64,000 bases of DNA from Geojedonia sp051814705 (GTDB taxonomy: Bacteria; Bacteroidota; Bacteroidia; Flavobacteriales; Flavobacteriaceae): contig JBPWQW010000001.1 in assembly GCA_051814705.1 (NCBI GenBank), positions 806,001 to 870,000 of the forward strand. Direction: 5' to 3'. Of the stretch, positions 52,227 through 60,364 are shown piece by piece; within the stretch, counting starts at the first letter, position 1, and each line of letters begins with the position of its first letter. A model generated the notes under the pieces. The model was not told where the DNA came from. It ran no database searches and worked only from the letters and a program-made list of their open reading frames with translations. The position numbers were made by a program, and so were the translations under genes.

Positions 52227-54518
52227 ATGAAATTTTTATTCAAACCTTTGTCGTTCTTGCGTTGGCAGGAATCAAATTATTCATTAATTTTTCTATTTTT
52301 ATTGGTGCTCAACTATTCGAGTTTTGCACAAACACATCAACAACTAGATTCCATCAAAGTTGAACTACTGGACGAAGTCCTAGTCAAAGCGGTTCGGGTT
52401 AATGCAACATCCCCAATCACACATTCCAATATGACAAAAGACCAAATGGAATCACGAAATTTAGGGCAGGATATTCCTATGCTATTAAACTATCTGCCTT
52501 CGGTAGTTACCACTACTGATGCTGGTGCTGGTATTGGTTACACAGGGATTAGAATACGAGGCATAAATGCCCAATCCACTAATATTACCATTAATGGAAT
52601 ACCGTATAACGATGCCGAATCTTTAGGTACATTTTGGGTGGATTTGGGAGATTTCGCATCTTCCATCCAAAGCCTTCAATTGCAACGAGGCGTAGGAACT
52701 TCAACTAATGGATCCGGTGCTTTTGGTGCGAGCATCAATGTGTTAACCGATGCTGTTTCAGAACAGGCTTATGCCGAAATTTCAAATAGTTTTGGGAGTT
52801 TCAATACGAGAAAACATACCGTAAAATTCAGTACAGGAAAACTGAATGATCATCTCGAGATTGCAGGGCGATTATCGCAAATAAAGTCCGATGGTTATAT
52901 AGACAGAGCGTCTTCCGATTTAAAATCCTACTTTTTGCAGGCTTCTTATGTCGATGAGAATACATTGTTTAAAGCGATAACTTTTGGAGGGCAAGAAATT
53001 ACCTATCAATCTTGGTATGGATTTGATCCAGCAACGATTTCGGCTATAGGAGAAAATCCTAATATAAATGAGAACAGAAGGTTCAATATTGCAGGCATTA
53101 AGTTTGATGAAGATCAGACGTTTCAATCATTCTATGACAATCAGGTAGACCATTATAATCAGGATCATTATCAGCTGCATTGGAGCGAGCGTTATAGCGC
53201 GAATTGGTCTACTACATTAGGGCTTAATTATACGCATGGTAAAGGATATTTTGAAGAATTTGTAGACGACTACTATTATACCAATATTCTGTTTGCGCCA
53301 GACTCGAGCTTTGATTTTTTGGGACTTGACCCTATCACAGTCAATGGTGAAACGGTAAACACCATGGATTATATTAGACGACGTTGGTTAGATAACGATT
53401 TCTATGTTGCTAATGCACATGCCAATTATAAAAAAGAAGGGTTAAACCTAACCTTTGCAGCCTCATATAGTAGTTATGATGGCGATCATTTTGGCGAAAT
53501 TATATGGGCACAATATGCTCATGAAATGTCGTTACGTGATCATTATTATGATGGAAAAGGAAGGAAAAAAGACTTCAGCTCTTTTGCGAAAGCGACCTAT
53601 CGAATGAATGATAAGGTGAGTTTATTTGGAGACTTACAATGGCGATTAGTGGATTACAAGACGTTTGGATTGTCATCGGATAGAATTCCATTTAATATTA
53701 ATAAGAACTATAGTTTTTTTAACCCAAAGGCTGGAATTACCTATAAAATCAATAACAAAAACAATCTCTATTTTTCTTATGCAAGAGCCAATAGAGAGCC
53801 TAGTAGAGACGATTTTGAACATAATGACACTGTAAAACCAGAACAACTTAATGATTTTGAATTAGGTTGGAGGCATTATGCCGAGGCGTTCAAAATAGCG
53901 ATCAATGGGTATTATATGTTGTATAATGAACAGTTGGTGCTAACAGGAAGCATCGATAATGTTGGAAACCCAATTCGAACCAATAGCGGTGAGAGTTATC
54001 GATTAGGTCTGGAAGTTGACGCTGCAATTAAAATCATCGATAATTTTTCAGTGCAACCCAATTTTACGATAAGTTCCAATAAAAATAGAGAGACCATTGC
54101 CCCAATTGATGGAAGCTTGGTAAATCTTGGTAAAACGAATATTTCATTTTCTCCCGAGCTGGTCGCTGCCAATGCCTTGGTATTTCAACCTCAAGACCAT
54201 TTTCAAATGTCATTTTTGAGCAAATATGTGGGCAAACAATTTATGGGAAATACAGATTCGAAGGCCTCAAAACTGGATCGCTATTTTGTAAATGATTTTA
54301 ATATTATGTATGAAATAAAACCCAAAGCTATTTTTGAATCTATTGTGTTATCAGGATTGGCCAATAACATTTTTGGAGAAAAGTATGTGTCAAATGGATA
54401 CTATTATAGTTATGATGACACCTGGTCTGATCCAAACCAAACTACAACAATTGAAGGCGCAGGATATTATCCACAGGCAACCACCAACTTTTTAGTAGGG
54501 GTTACCTTTAAGTTTTAA
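52227..54518 (+). CDS. TonB-dependent outer-membrane receptor, TPP-riboswitch controlled
   Basis: 763 residues. The signal peptide is unusually long (about 34 residues, cleavage near FAQ) because it begins with SFLRWQES, which is encoded by a repeat-like hairpin. The plug domain (about 50-165) contains TGIRIRGINAQSTNITING, YNDAESLGTFWVDLGDFA and SINVLTD; a barrel follows and ends in TTNFLVGVTFKF. There is no CarboxypepD_reg domain. Control by a TPP riboswitch points to uptake of thiamine or a precursor, as known for Bacteroidota Omr1-type receptors. No inner-membrane partner is adjacent; pnuC lies 3.5 kb upstream. Confidence 0.95.
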   Translation: MKFLFKPLSFLRWQESNYSLIFLFLLVLNYSSFAQTHQQLDSIKVELLDEVLVKAVRVNATSPITHSNMTKDQMESRNLGQDIPMLLNYLPSVVTTTDAGAGIGYTGIRIRGINAQSTNITINGIPYNDAESLGTFWVDLGDFASSIQSLQLQRGVGTSTNGSGAFGASINVLTDAVSEQAYAEISNSFGSFNTRKHTVKFSTGKLNDHLEIAGRLSQIKSDGYIDRASSDLKSYFLQASYVDENTLFKAITFGGQEITYQSWYGFDPATISAIGENPNINENRRFNIAGIKFDEDQTFQSFYDNQVDHYNQDHYQLHWSERYSANWSTTLGLNYTHGKGYFEEFVDDYYYTNILFAPDSSFDFLGLDPITVNGETVNTMDYIRRRWLDNDFYVANAHANYKKEGLNLTFAASYSSYDGDHFGEIIWAQYAHEMSLRDHYYDGKGRKKDFSSFAKATYRMNDKVSLFGDLQWRLVDYKTFGLSSDRIPFNINKNYSFFNPKAGITYKINNKNNLYFSYARANREPSRDDFEHNDTVKPEQLNDFELGWRHYAEAFKIAINGYYMLYNEQLVLTGSIDNVGNPIRTNSGESYRLGLEVDAAIKIIDNFSVQPNFTISSNKNRETIAPIDGSLVNLGKTNISFSPELVAANALVFQPQDHFQMSFLSKYVGKQFMGNTDSKASKLDRYFVNDFNIMYEIKPKAIFESIVLSGLANNIFGEKYVSNGYYYSYDDTWSDPNQTTTIEGAGYYPQATTNFLVGVTFKF
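52249..52273 (+). repeat. REP-like hairpin inside the TonB-receptor signal peptide
   Basis: TTCTTGC and GCAGGAA pair around a GTTG loop, and the whole reads like the intergenic GTCATTCCTGC...GCAGGAATC repeats. It encodes SFLRWQES, which is atypical for a signal peptide. A related core is at 29761. Confidence 0.6.
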
Positions 54519-54550
54519 TATAGAAAGGGTATTTAGTGGAGTGTCATTTT

Positions 54551-54991
54551 TTAATTATTGAAAACTCTAATTATAGAGCCTATTACTTCAACTTTATAGC
54601 GAATTAATGAATAATTTCCGGTTGTACCCTCTCTTTTAATACCATTTAAAATGTCATAAGAATTACCGTCATTACAATCGCAAGTAGCTATTATGCCCTC
54701 TACGTTTAGTATAGAGCAAGAACTTATAGGATGATTTGGGTCTGTGATCTCAAAAGCATTATAATTTGTGCCGCCAGCATAATAAATAACCACACCTTTT
54801 ATTCCGTAAGGACTATTTATGATAACAAAATTACCAGGAAATTTTAATTGACTATATTGAGGTAAATTGGTATTTATTAAGTTGCCCGTATCAAAGCCAT
54901 AATTAGGTAAATTCGGATTTTTAACAAAATCGTTATTAGCGCTACACCCAACCAAAAAAATAACACAAATTATAGTTAAAAAAGACTTCAT
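54551..54991 (-). CDS. Small lipoprotein with degenerate Rieske-like fold
   Basis: 146 residues from the ATG at 54991 (an upstream TTG is less likely). Lipobox IFLVGC. The C-terminal half, SSCSILNVEGIIATCDCNDG with SYDILNG and GNYSLIRYKVEVIG, follows the strand and Cys spacing of Rieske domains, but the two His that would bind the 2Fe-2S cluster are missing (Asn replaces the CxxH/CPCH His). It is therefore probably clusterless. I recall similar lipoproteins in Flavobacteriaceae without known function. It is convergent with the TonB receptor. Confidence 0.78.
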   Translation of the reverse strand: MKSFLTIICVIFLVGCSANNDFVKNPNLPNYGFDTGNLINTNLPQYSQLKFPGNFVIINSPYGIKGVVIYYAGGTNYNAFEITDPNHPISSCSILNVEGIIATCDCNDGNSYDILNGIKREGTTGNYSLIRYKVEVIGSIIRVFNN

Positions 54992-55049
54992 ATTTATTGG
55001 TTTAATAATTTTCAATTTACAACATTAAGAAAATTGAGTTAATATTTTG

Positions 55050-55057
55050 TATATTTG
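55050..55057 (+). promoter_or_regulatory. Candidate -7 promoter element for greA
   Basis: TATATTTG fits TAnnTTTG. The predicted start near 55064 falls at the foot of a terminator-like hairpin, giving a leader of roughly 95 bases. Confidence 0.5.
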
Positions 55058-55062
55058 TTTGT

Positions 55063-55088
55063 AATCTCGTGTGAGCGGGATTTTTTTT
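55063..55088 (+). terminator. Terminator-like hairpin in the greA leader
   Basis: AATCTCG and CGGGATT form a 7-bp stem (one G-T pair) with a 6-base loop and eight Ts. No plus-strand gene lies upstream, so it sits in the greA leader and may be an attenuator. A second hairpin, GAATCC...GGATTC, is at 55094-55128. Confidence 0.55.
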
Positions 55089-55159
55089 ATGCGGAATCCC
55101 TATACAGAGCATTGGCAATGTAGGATTCGGCATATTTTTATTAAGTAAACGATGAAGTT

Positions 55160-55633
55160 ATGACTAAAGTATCATATTACACCGCTGAAGGATTAAAAAA
55201 ATTAAGGAATGAGTTAAATTACCTCAAGGATGTAGAACGCCCTAATGCCTCACGCGCGATTGCAGAGGCAAGAGATAAAGGAGATTTGAGCGAAAATGCC
55301 GAATACGATGCCGCGAAAGAGGCGCAAGGCATGCTGGAAATGAAAATTGCCAAGCTTGAAGAAACTTTGGCCGGAGCACGGTTAATTGATGAATCCCAAT
55401 TGGACACTTCAAAAGTATTGGTGCTTTCCAAAGTAAAAATCAAGAACCGAAGCACAGGCATGGAAATGACTTATACCTTAGTGGCTGATGGTGAAGCAGA
55501 TTTAGCTTCAGGTAAAATTTCAGTAAACTCTCCAATTGGAAAAGGATTGTTAGGTAAAAAGGCAGGAGAAGTGGCAGACATAAAAGTGCCTAATGGGATT
55601 ATAAAGTTTGATATATTAGAAATCAGTAGATAA
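55160..55633 (+). CDS. greA: Transcription elongation factor GreA
   Basis: 157 residues. An N-terminal coiled coil reaches the RNA polymerase active site to stimulate cleavage of backtracked RNA: SYYTAEGLKKLRNELNYLK, ARDKGDLSENAEYDAAKEAQ near residues 38-57 with the tip acids Asp and Glu, and a C-terminal FKBP-like domain ending in KVPNGIIKFDILEI (about 80-157). Full length. A long, folded leader precedes it, and a HIT gene follows 29 bases downstream. Confidence 0.97.
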   Translation: MTKVSYYTAEGLKKLRNELNYLKDVERPNASRAIAEARDKGDLSENAEYDAAKEAQGMLEMKIAKLEETLAGARLIDESQLDTSKVLVLSKVKIKNRSTGMEMTYTLVADGEADLASGKISVNSPIGKGLLGKKAGEVADIKVPNGIIKFDILEISR

Positions 55634-55662
55634 TTTTTATATTTACAAAACAGGCATTCTAA

Positions 55663-56055
55663 ATGGCATCTATCTTTACTAAAATCGTCAATGGAGAAAT
55701 TCCCTGTCACAAAGTTGCGGAAACCAAAGATTTTTTGGCGTTTTTAGATGTAAACCCAAATGCAAAGGGACATACTTTATGTATTCCTAAAGTAGAAGTA
55801 GATAAGCTTTTTGATTTGGATGAGGTTACCTACGTAGGCTTAATGGAATTTGCAAGAAATGTGGCGATTGCCCTAGAAAAATCTGTACCCTGTAATCGTG
55901 TTGGAGTTTTTGTAATTGGCTTGGAAGTGCCCCATGTCCATGTACATTTAATTCCTTTGAACTCAATGGACGATGTTCGTTTTATTTCTAAGGTAAAATT
56001 GGAAAATAAAGAGTTTGAAGCTTTAGCCAAACGGATTAATTCGTTTTTGGAGTAA
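55663..56055 (+). CDS. HIT-family hydrolase
   Basis: 130 residues. FTKIVNGEIPCHKVAETKDF at the start and the triad EVPHVHVHLIPLN near residues 90-102 (HxHxHxx) identify a HIT nucleotide-phosphoramidate hydrolase or Hint-like enzyme. CIPKVEVDKLFDLD near 40 is typical. It follows greA on the same strand and is probably co-transcribed. Substrate unknown. Confidence 0.94.
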   Translation: MASIFTKIVNGEIPCHKVAETKDFLAFLDVNPNAKGHTLCIPKVEVDKLFDLDEVTYVGLMEFARNVAIALEKSVPCNRVGVFVIGLEVPHVHVHLIPLNSMDDVRFISKVKLENKEFEALAKRINSFLE

Positions 56056-56056
56056 T

Positions 56057-56407
56057 TTATTTAAACACGTCGTTAGCATATAACACTATTCCTACAATAA
56101 TTACAACAACAGCCCCAATAAGTAACCAAGCCATTTTTTTTAGTTTAACCGATTTAGGTTTTGGTGTTTTGCCCCGTTTGTGGTAATTGACAACCTGTTC
56201 TATTTCATCGGTCCAGCGCACTGGAAAAATCTCTGTATTACAGGTTTTACAATGCAATGAATAAGTTGTTTCATTGGTTATTGCCTTGTACAAAGCATTT
56301 TCAGTGAATTTTTGTTTGAAGGTAAGCGTGAGCCCTTCCCTAGAGTAACACTCAGGACAATGGTTGTTCAAACGAACTTTTTTTAAAGTAAAATAACTTT
56401 CAATCAT
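56057..56407 (-). CDS. Zinc-ribbon membrane protein, unknown function
   Basis: 116 residues. CPEC near residue 17 and CKTC near 53 can form a zinc ribbon; one C-terminal membrane segment (about 92-111, MAWLLIGAVVVIIVGIVLY). The cytoplasmic ribbon is followed by a basic stretch. It is 12 bases after the histidine kinase gene on the same strand, so it may belong to that operon. No functional homologue recognised. Confidence 0.83.
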   Translation of the reverse strand: MIESYFTLKKVRLNNHCPECYSREGLTLTFKQKFTENALYKAITNETTYSLHCKTCNTEIFPVRWTDEIEQVVNYHKRGKTPKPKSVKLKKMAWLLIGAVVVIIVGIVLYANDVFK

Positions 56408-56419
56408 AACACAACATCT

Positions 56420-57559
56420 CTATACTATTTTCAATGAAATCTGCATGGTGGTTCCTTTGTCGATTTCACTGTGAAGCACTTTTATTTTACCCTGGTGGTA
56501 ATCTTCTATAATGCGTTTTGCCAAGGACAATCCCAATCCCCAGCCTCTTTTTTTACTGGTATAACCGGGGTCAAAAATCTTGGTGAAATTGTTTTTAGAG
56601 ATTCCCTTTCCGGTATCCGTAATATTGATTTTCACATGTTTGTCTTCATTAAGAATGGCAATATTAATTTGCCCTTTCCCCTTCATGGCATCAATGGCAT
56701 TTTTTACCAAATTTTCAATAGTCCAACTGTAAAGTTGCTTATTTAAGTTGACATAAAGGACATGGTCGGGGACTGAAATATCAAAATGAATCAAGTCAGA
56801 CGAACGTGCTTTTAGATAGTCGTAGGACTCCAAAGTTTCATGAACAATATCCAATTTTTCAAGAGTTGGCATGGAGCCTATTTTGCTGAATCGTTCAGTT
56901 ATGGTCTCCAACCTATTAATATCCTTTTCGATCTCGATTAAGTAACTTGGATTCACCTGTTCCGACCGTAAGATTTCGGTCCATCCTACAAGCGATGATA
57001 AGGGCGTTCCAATTTGGTGAGCCGTTTCTTTGGCCATTCCAGTCCAAAGTTTGTTCTGTTCTGCGATTTTAGTACTCCTATAAAAGAAGAATGCCACGGC
57101 ACCAAATAAAAAGATAATGAGCAACAAAGCCAATGGATAGTATTTTAACTTATTCAATAATTGTGAATTCCCATAATAGATGATGGAATATACTTCACCA
57201 TCAAAAAAGACTTCTATAGGTTTGTTCTCGTTTTTAAATTTATCGATCAATTTTTGAGCGTAATTTGGGTTTTTCATTTTTGAGTCGTCAACATTGTTAT
57301 AGGTTCCAATGCTTCCGTCTTTATTTACAGCAATCATGGGGGTTGTTGAATTACTGTTTAAAATTTGAAGGGTGAGGTCCAAATTGGTGGTGTTGGTATC
57401 GGATTTAATGAATTCGGATTGGGCAGCCGACCAATTTTGCATTTTGTTGCGCTCTTCGGCTTTAAAATTCTGAAAGAAGATATAAGTATTCCACAAAATG
57501 AGGGAAATAATAATAAATGAAGCGATTACGATTATCCATCGTATTCTATTTCTATTCAT
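56420..57559 (-). CDS. Sensor histidine kinase
   Basis: 379 residues from the ATG at 57559; an upstream in-frame TTG is less likely. Two membrane segments (about 8-27 and 138-158) flank a sensor loop of about 110 residues, with no HAMP. H-box AKETAHQIGTPLSSLVGWTE near 176-195 holds the phospho-acceptor His; N-box LVKNAIDAM near 283; G boxes DTGKGIS and GWGLGLSLAKRI near 315-345. No response regulator is adjacent, so its partner is unknown. Confidence 0.93.
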   Translation of the reverse strand: MNRNRIRWIIVIASFIIISLILWNTYIFFQNFKAEERNKMQNWSAAQSEFIKSDTNTTNLDLTLQILNSNSTTPMIAVNKDGSIGTYNNVDDSKMKNPNYAQKLIDKFKNENKPIEVFFDGEVYSIIYYGNSQLLNKLKYYPLALLLIIFLFGAVAFFFYRSTKIAEQNKLWTGMAKETAHQIGTPLSSLVGWTEILRSEQVNPSYLIEIEKDINRLETITERFSKIGSMPTLEKLDIVHETLESYDYLKARSSDLIHFDISVPDHVLYVNLNKQLYSWTIENLVKNAIDAMKGKGQINIAILNEDKHVKINITDTGKGISKNNFTKIFDPGYTSKKRGWGLGLSLAKRIIEDYHQGKIKVLHSEIDKGTTMQISLKIV

Positions 57560-57665
57560 TGTCAAGGGCGTTAAGTTGTGTTTTCAATTTTAAATATAAT
57601 GTAAATCTGTTAATAATATTGTATAGCATTCCTACAAATCATTTTTATAACTTTGGCAATATGGT

Positions 57666-57673
57666 TACATTTG
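57666..57673 (+). promoter_or_regulatory. Candidate -7 element for the flavin reductase gene
   Basis: TACATTTG fits TAnnTTTG, 50 bases before the ATG at 57724. A second match, TAACTTTG, lies at 57648-57655; the sequence does not decide between them. Confidence 0.35.
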
Positions 57674-57723
57674 TGGCTCAGCGCATTACTGGATTAAGCT
57701 GAAATATAATAATAAATGCACAA

Positions 57724-58593
57724 ATGATTTCGTTTAACCCTAAAGACCTTAGTGCGCAAAAGCTTCAGAGTTATTTGTTAAGTGCTGTAGCGCCCAGGCC
57801 CATAGCCTTTGCCAGCACCGTGGATAAAGATGGGTGCCCTAATCTATCACCATTTAGTTATTTTAATGTGTTTAGTGCCAATCCTCCAATTTTGATCTTT
57901 TCACCGTCACGGCGGGTTAGGAATAATACCACAAAACACACACTCGAGAACATTGAAGTTGTTAAGGAAGTAGTCATTAATGTGGTAAATTATGACATCA
58001 TACAACAAACATCACTGAGCAGTACCGAGTATGCAAAAGGTGTAAACGAGTTTGAAAAGGCTGGATTTACTATGCTAAAATCGGATATTGTAAAGCCATT
58101 TAGGGTTGCCGAGTCTCCTGTTCAATTTGAATGTAAAGTCAACGATATTATCAAACTTGGAACTGAAGGAGGGGCGGGAAATTTAATAATCTGTGAGGTC
58201 CTAAAGTTTCATATAACCAGAGATGTTTTAGATGAAAAGGATGATATTATTCAGGAAAAATTGGATTTAGTGGCCCGAGCAGGAGGGAGCTATTACAATC
58301 GAGCAAAAAAAGGATTTTTTGAAATCCCAAAGCCACTTCACACATTAGGAATTGGTGTCGATGCCATGCCCGAGCAGGTTAGAAACAGTATGATTTTAAC
58401 GGGTAATGATTTGGGAATGCTTGGGAATATTGATAAATTGCCTACCGCTCATGAGATCGACGTATTTATAAAAAATGTAAGTGAGCGTTACCCCAATATA
58501 ACAACTATGTCCCATCGGGAAAAGCATCAGATTGCTCATAATTATTTAAGTTATGGCGACGTTGAAAGTGCTTGGAAACTGTTGCTGTCATAA
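57724..58593 (+). CDS. Flavin reductase-like FMN-binding protein
   Basis: 289 residues. The FMN-binding split-barrel (about 15-185) has VAPRPIAFASTVDKDGCPN near residues 21-39, LSPFSYFNVFSANPPILIFS near 40-59, and TKHTLENIEVVKEVVINVVN near 74-93. A C-terminal extension of about 90 residues is longer than in simple flavin reductases. It may supply reduced flavin or bind FMN; the partner oxygenase is unknown. It is divergent from the histidine kinase. Confidence 0.92.
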   Translation: MISFNPKDLSAQKLQSYLLSAVAPRPIAFASTVDKDGCPNLSPFSYFNVFSANPPILIFSPSRRVRNNTTKHTLENIEVVKEVVINVVNYDIIQQTSLSSTEYAKGVNEFEKAGFTMLKSDIVKPFRVAESPVQFECKVNDIIKLGTEGGAGNLIICEVLKFHITRDVLDEKDDIIQEKLDLVARAGGSYYNRAKKGFFEIPKPLHTLGIGVDAMPEQVRNSMILTGNDLGMLGNIDKLPTAHEIDVFIKNVSERYPNITTMSHREKHQIAHNYLSYGDVESAWKLLLS

Positions 58594-58646
58594 AAGCTTT
58601 GTAAATAATTTAAAACAAGAATTAAAGAACATTAAATATTAGTAAA

Positions 58647-59021
58647 ATGGAAGTACAAGGAAAAATTAAAATGATTGGAGAAACCCAAACCTTTGGGGGC
58701 AATGGGTTTAGAAAAAGAGAACTAGTTATCACTACTGAAGAACAATATCCACAACATATTATGGTTGAGTTTGTTCAGGATAAAACCGATTTATTGAACG
58801 CTTACCAAGTTGGACAAGGTGTGAAAGTGAGCATCAATTTACGGGGTCGTGAATGGGTAAATCCTCAGGGTGAAACAAAGTATTTTAATTCCATTCAAGG
58901 GTGGAGAATTGAAAACTTACAAAGTGAGACTTCTGGTAGCATACCTCCAATACCACCCATGGATGCCTTTGAATCGGTAACCGATTTAAATGAAGAAGAC
59001 CATGATGACCTTCCGTTCTAA
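58647..59021 (+). CDS. DUF3127 OB-fold-like protein with SSB-type C-terminal tail
   Basis: 124 residues. The DUF3127 core (about 1-92) includes GKIKMIGETQTFGGNGFRKR and LRGREWVNPQGETKYFNSIQ, an OB-fold pattern. A Pro-rich linker (SGSIPPIPPMDAF) leads to the tail LNEEDHDDLPF. The last five residues, DDLPF, equal those of ssb at 24805, the tip that binds RecO, RecG, PriA and similar proteins in other bacteria. A role in ssDNA metabolism is inferred. Single gene followed by a bidirectional terminator. Confidence 0.9.
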   Translation: MEVQGKIKMIGETQTFGGNGFRKRELVITTEEQYPQHIMVEFVQDKTDLLNAYQVGQGVKVSINLRGREWVNPQGETKYFNSIQGWRIENLQSETSGSIPPIPPMDAFESVTDLNEEDHDDLPF

Positions 59022-59045
59022 ACAATCATAAAGCAATAGTATTTA

Positions 59046-59078
59046 TTAAAAAAGCCCTGAACTTATCAGGGCTTTATA
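59046..59078. terminator. Bidirectional terminator between the DUF3127 gene and tag
   Basis: AAAGCCCTGA and TCAGGGCTTT pair with an ACTTA loop, flanked by A- and T-rich tracts, between convergent genes. Confidence 0.85.
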
Positions 59079-59110
59079 GTATTATGTTGCCGAAATCAGT
59101 ATTGCTAAAA

Positions 59111-59677
59111 TCAAACTTCAGAATACCTAAAACATTCCATTTCATGGTCATTGACCATGCCTGTAGCTTGCATATGAGCATAGATAACCGTTGAGCCTAC
59201 AAACTTAAATCCACGTTTTTTTAAATCTTTGCTTATTCGATCACTCAAAGCTGTAGTAGCTGCTGCTTCCTTATAGTTTTTAAGCTTGTTTTTAATAGGT
59301 TTTCCATCAACAAAGGCCCAAATATATTTTGAAAACGAACCAAATTCTTTCTGAATAGCCATAAAGGCTTGGGCATTGGTAATGGTGGCACGAATCTTTA
59401 ATTTGTTGCGGATAATTCCAGCATCTTCAAGTAAGGATGCGATTTTTTTTTCTTGATAATCAGCTATTTTTTTATAGTTAAAGTTGTCAAATGCTTTTCT
59501 AAAATTTTCGCGCTTGCGTAAAATGGTAATCCAACTCAAACCGGCTTGAAAAGTTTCAAGGGTTAAAAACTCAAAAAGAGTAGCATCGTCATATACAGGA
59601 ACTCCCCATTCCTGATCGTGATAGGCCTGATAAAGCGGGTCTTCTTTGCACCAACCACATCGGTGTTTTACAGTCAT
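59111..59677 (-). CDS. tag: DNA-3-methyladenine glycosylase I
   Basis: 188 residues, excises 3-methyladenine. RCGWC at the N-terminus and YAHMQATGMVNDHEMECF near residue 164-181 give the zinc-snap Cys and His. The HhH/glycosylase core holds YHDQEWGVPVYDDATLFEFL near 19-38, QAGLSWITILRKRENFRKAF near 44-63, and GFKFVGSTVIYAH near 155. Complete. It stands alone, divergent from the thioredoxin-like gene. Confidence 0.96.
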   Translation of the reverse strand: MTVKHRCGWCKEDPLYQAYHDQEWGVPVYDDATLFEFLTLETFQAGLSWITILRKRENFRKAFDNFNYKKIADYQEKKIASLLEDAGIIRNKLKIRATITNAQAFMAIQKEFGSFSKYIWAFVDGKPIKNKLKNYKEAAATTALSDRISKDLKKRGFKFVGSTVIYAHMQATGMVNDHEMECFRYSEV

Positions 59678-59753
59678 TGTTTTTAGTGTTAATTAAAAAT
59701 TAAATATAAACATAGTTATGATAAAAGTCATGTTTTTTAATAGATTTTGAAGG

Positions 59754-59761
59754 TACTTTTG
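59754..59761 (+). promoter_or_regulatory. -7 promoter element immediately before the thioredoxin-like gene
   Basis: TACTTTTG fits TAnnTTTG and ends 3 bases before the ATG at 59765; a leaderless mRNA or a slightly shifted start is implied. Confidence 0.4.
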
Positions 59762-59764
59762 GGT

Positions 59765-60364
59765 ATGTTAAAAGAACAATTAATATATCAAAAACAAAAA
59801 AGCTTTTCGTATCATCAATATTGGGATTTTGTTCAGCAATTAGTGGAACAGCATTCTACATCTGGTAAACAAAAATCGGAAGAATTGATCTACATGACCA
59901 TGTTAAATGAAAGACGCATGAAGCGTTTGGAGAAAACCCTGGCCGTGCCTATTGATATAAAGAAAAGACTTTCACAATTTCATGGCGATGTTACATGGCT
60001 GGTACTTGTTGAAAGTTGGTGTGCCGATGGTGCTCAGGTTCTTCCCGTAATTCATAAGGTGGCAGAACTGAATGATGGCATCGATCTAAAAATTATACTA
60101 AGGGATGACAATGAAACATTAATGGAACAATTTTTAACCAATGGGGCAAAGGCCATTCCTAAGTTGATTATGATTGATAATAAAACAGAAGCAGTTATAG
60201 GTGTTTATGGGCCTAGACCAAGTGCCCTTACAAAAATAGTTGAAGACTATAAGCGGGATCATGGTAAGGTAACCCCAGAATTGAAGGAGGACTTACAGCG
60301 TTGGTATAATAAGGACAAAGGGCAAGCTATAATTGATGATTTGATAAAACTTTTAGGGGTTTAA
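59765..60364 (+). CDS. Thioredoxin-family protein with single active-site Cys
   Basis: 199 residues from the ATG at 59765 (an upstream in-frame TTG is less likely). The thioredoxin fold shows the active-site strand LVESWCADGAQVLPVIHKVA near residues 77-96; the CxxC of true thioredoxins is CADG here, so a disulfide cannot form within the motif. KAIPKLIMIDNKTEAVIGVYG near 133-153 contains the cis-Pro. No signal peptide, so cytoplasmic. Related flavobacterial proteins are annotated only as thioredoxin family. Its 3' end overlaps the TonB-like gene by 4 bases. Confidence 0.87.
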   Translation: MLKEQLIYQKQKSFSYHQYWDFVQQLVEQHSTSGKQKSEELIYMTMLNERRMKRLEKTLAVPIDIKKRLSQFHGDVTWLVLVESWCADGAQVLPVIHKVAELNDGIDLKIILRDDNETLMEQFLTNGAKAIPKLIMIDNKTEAVIGVYGPRPSALTKIVEDYKRDHGKVTPELKEDLQRWYNKDKGQAIIDDLIKLLGV

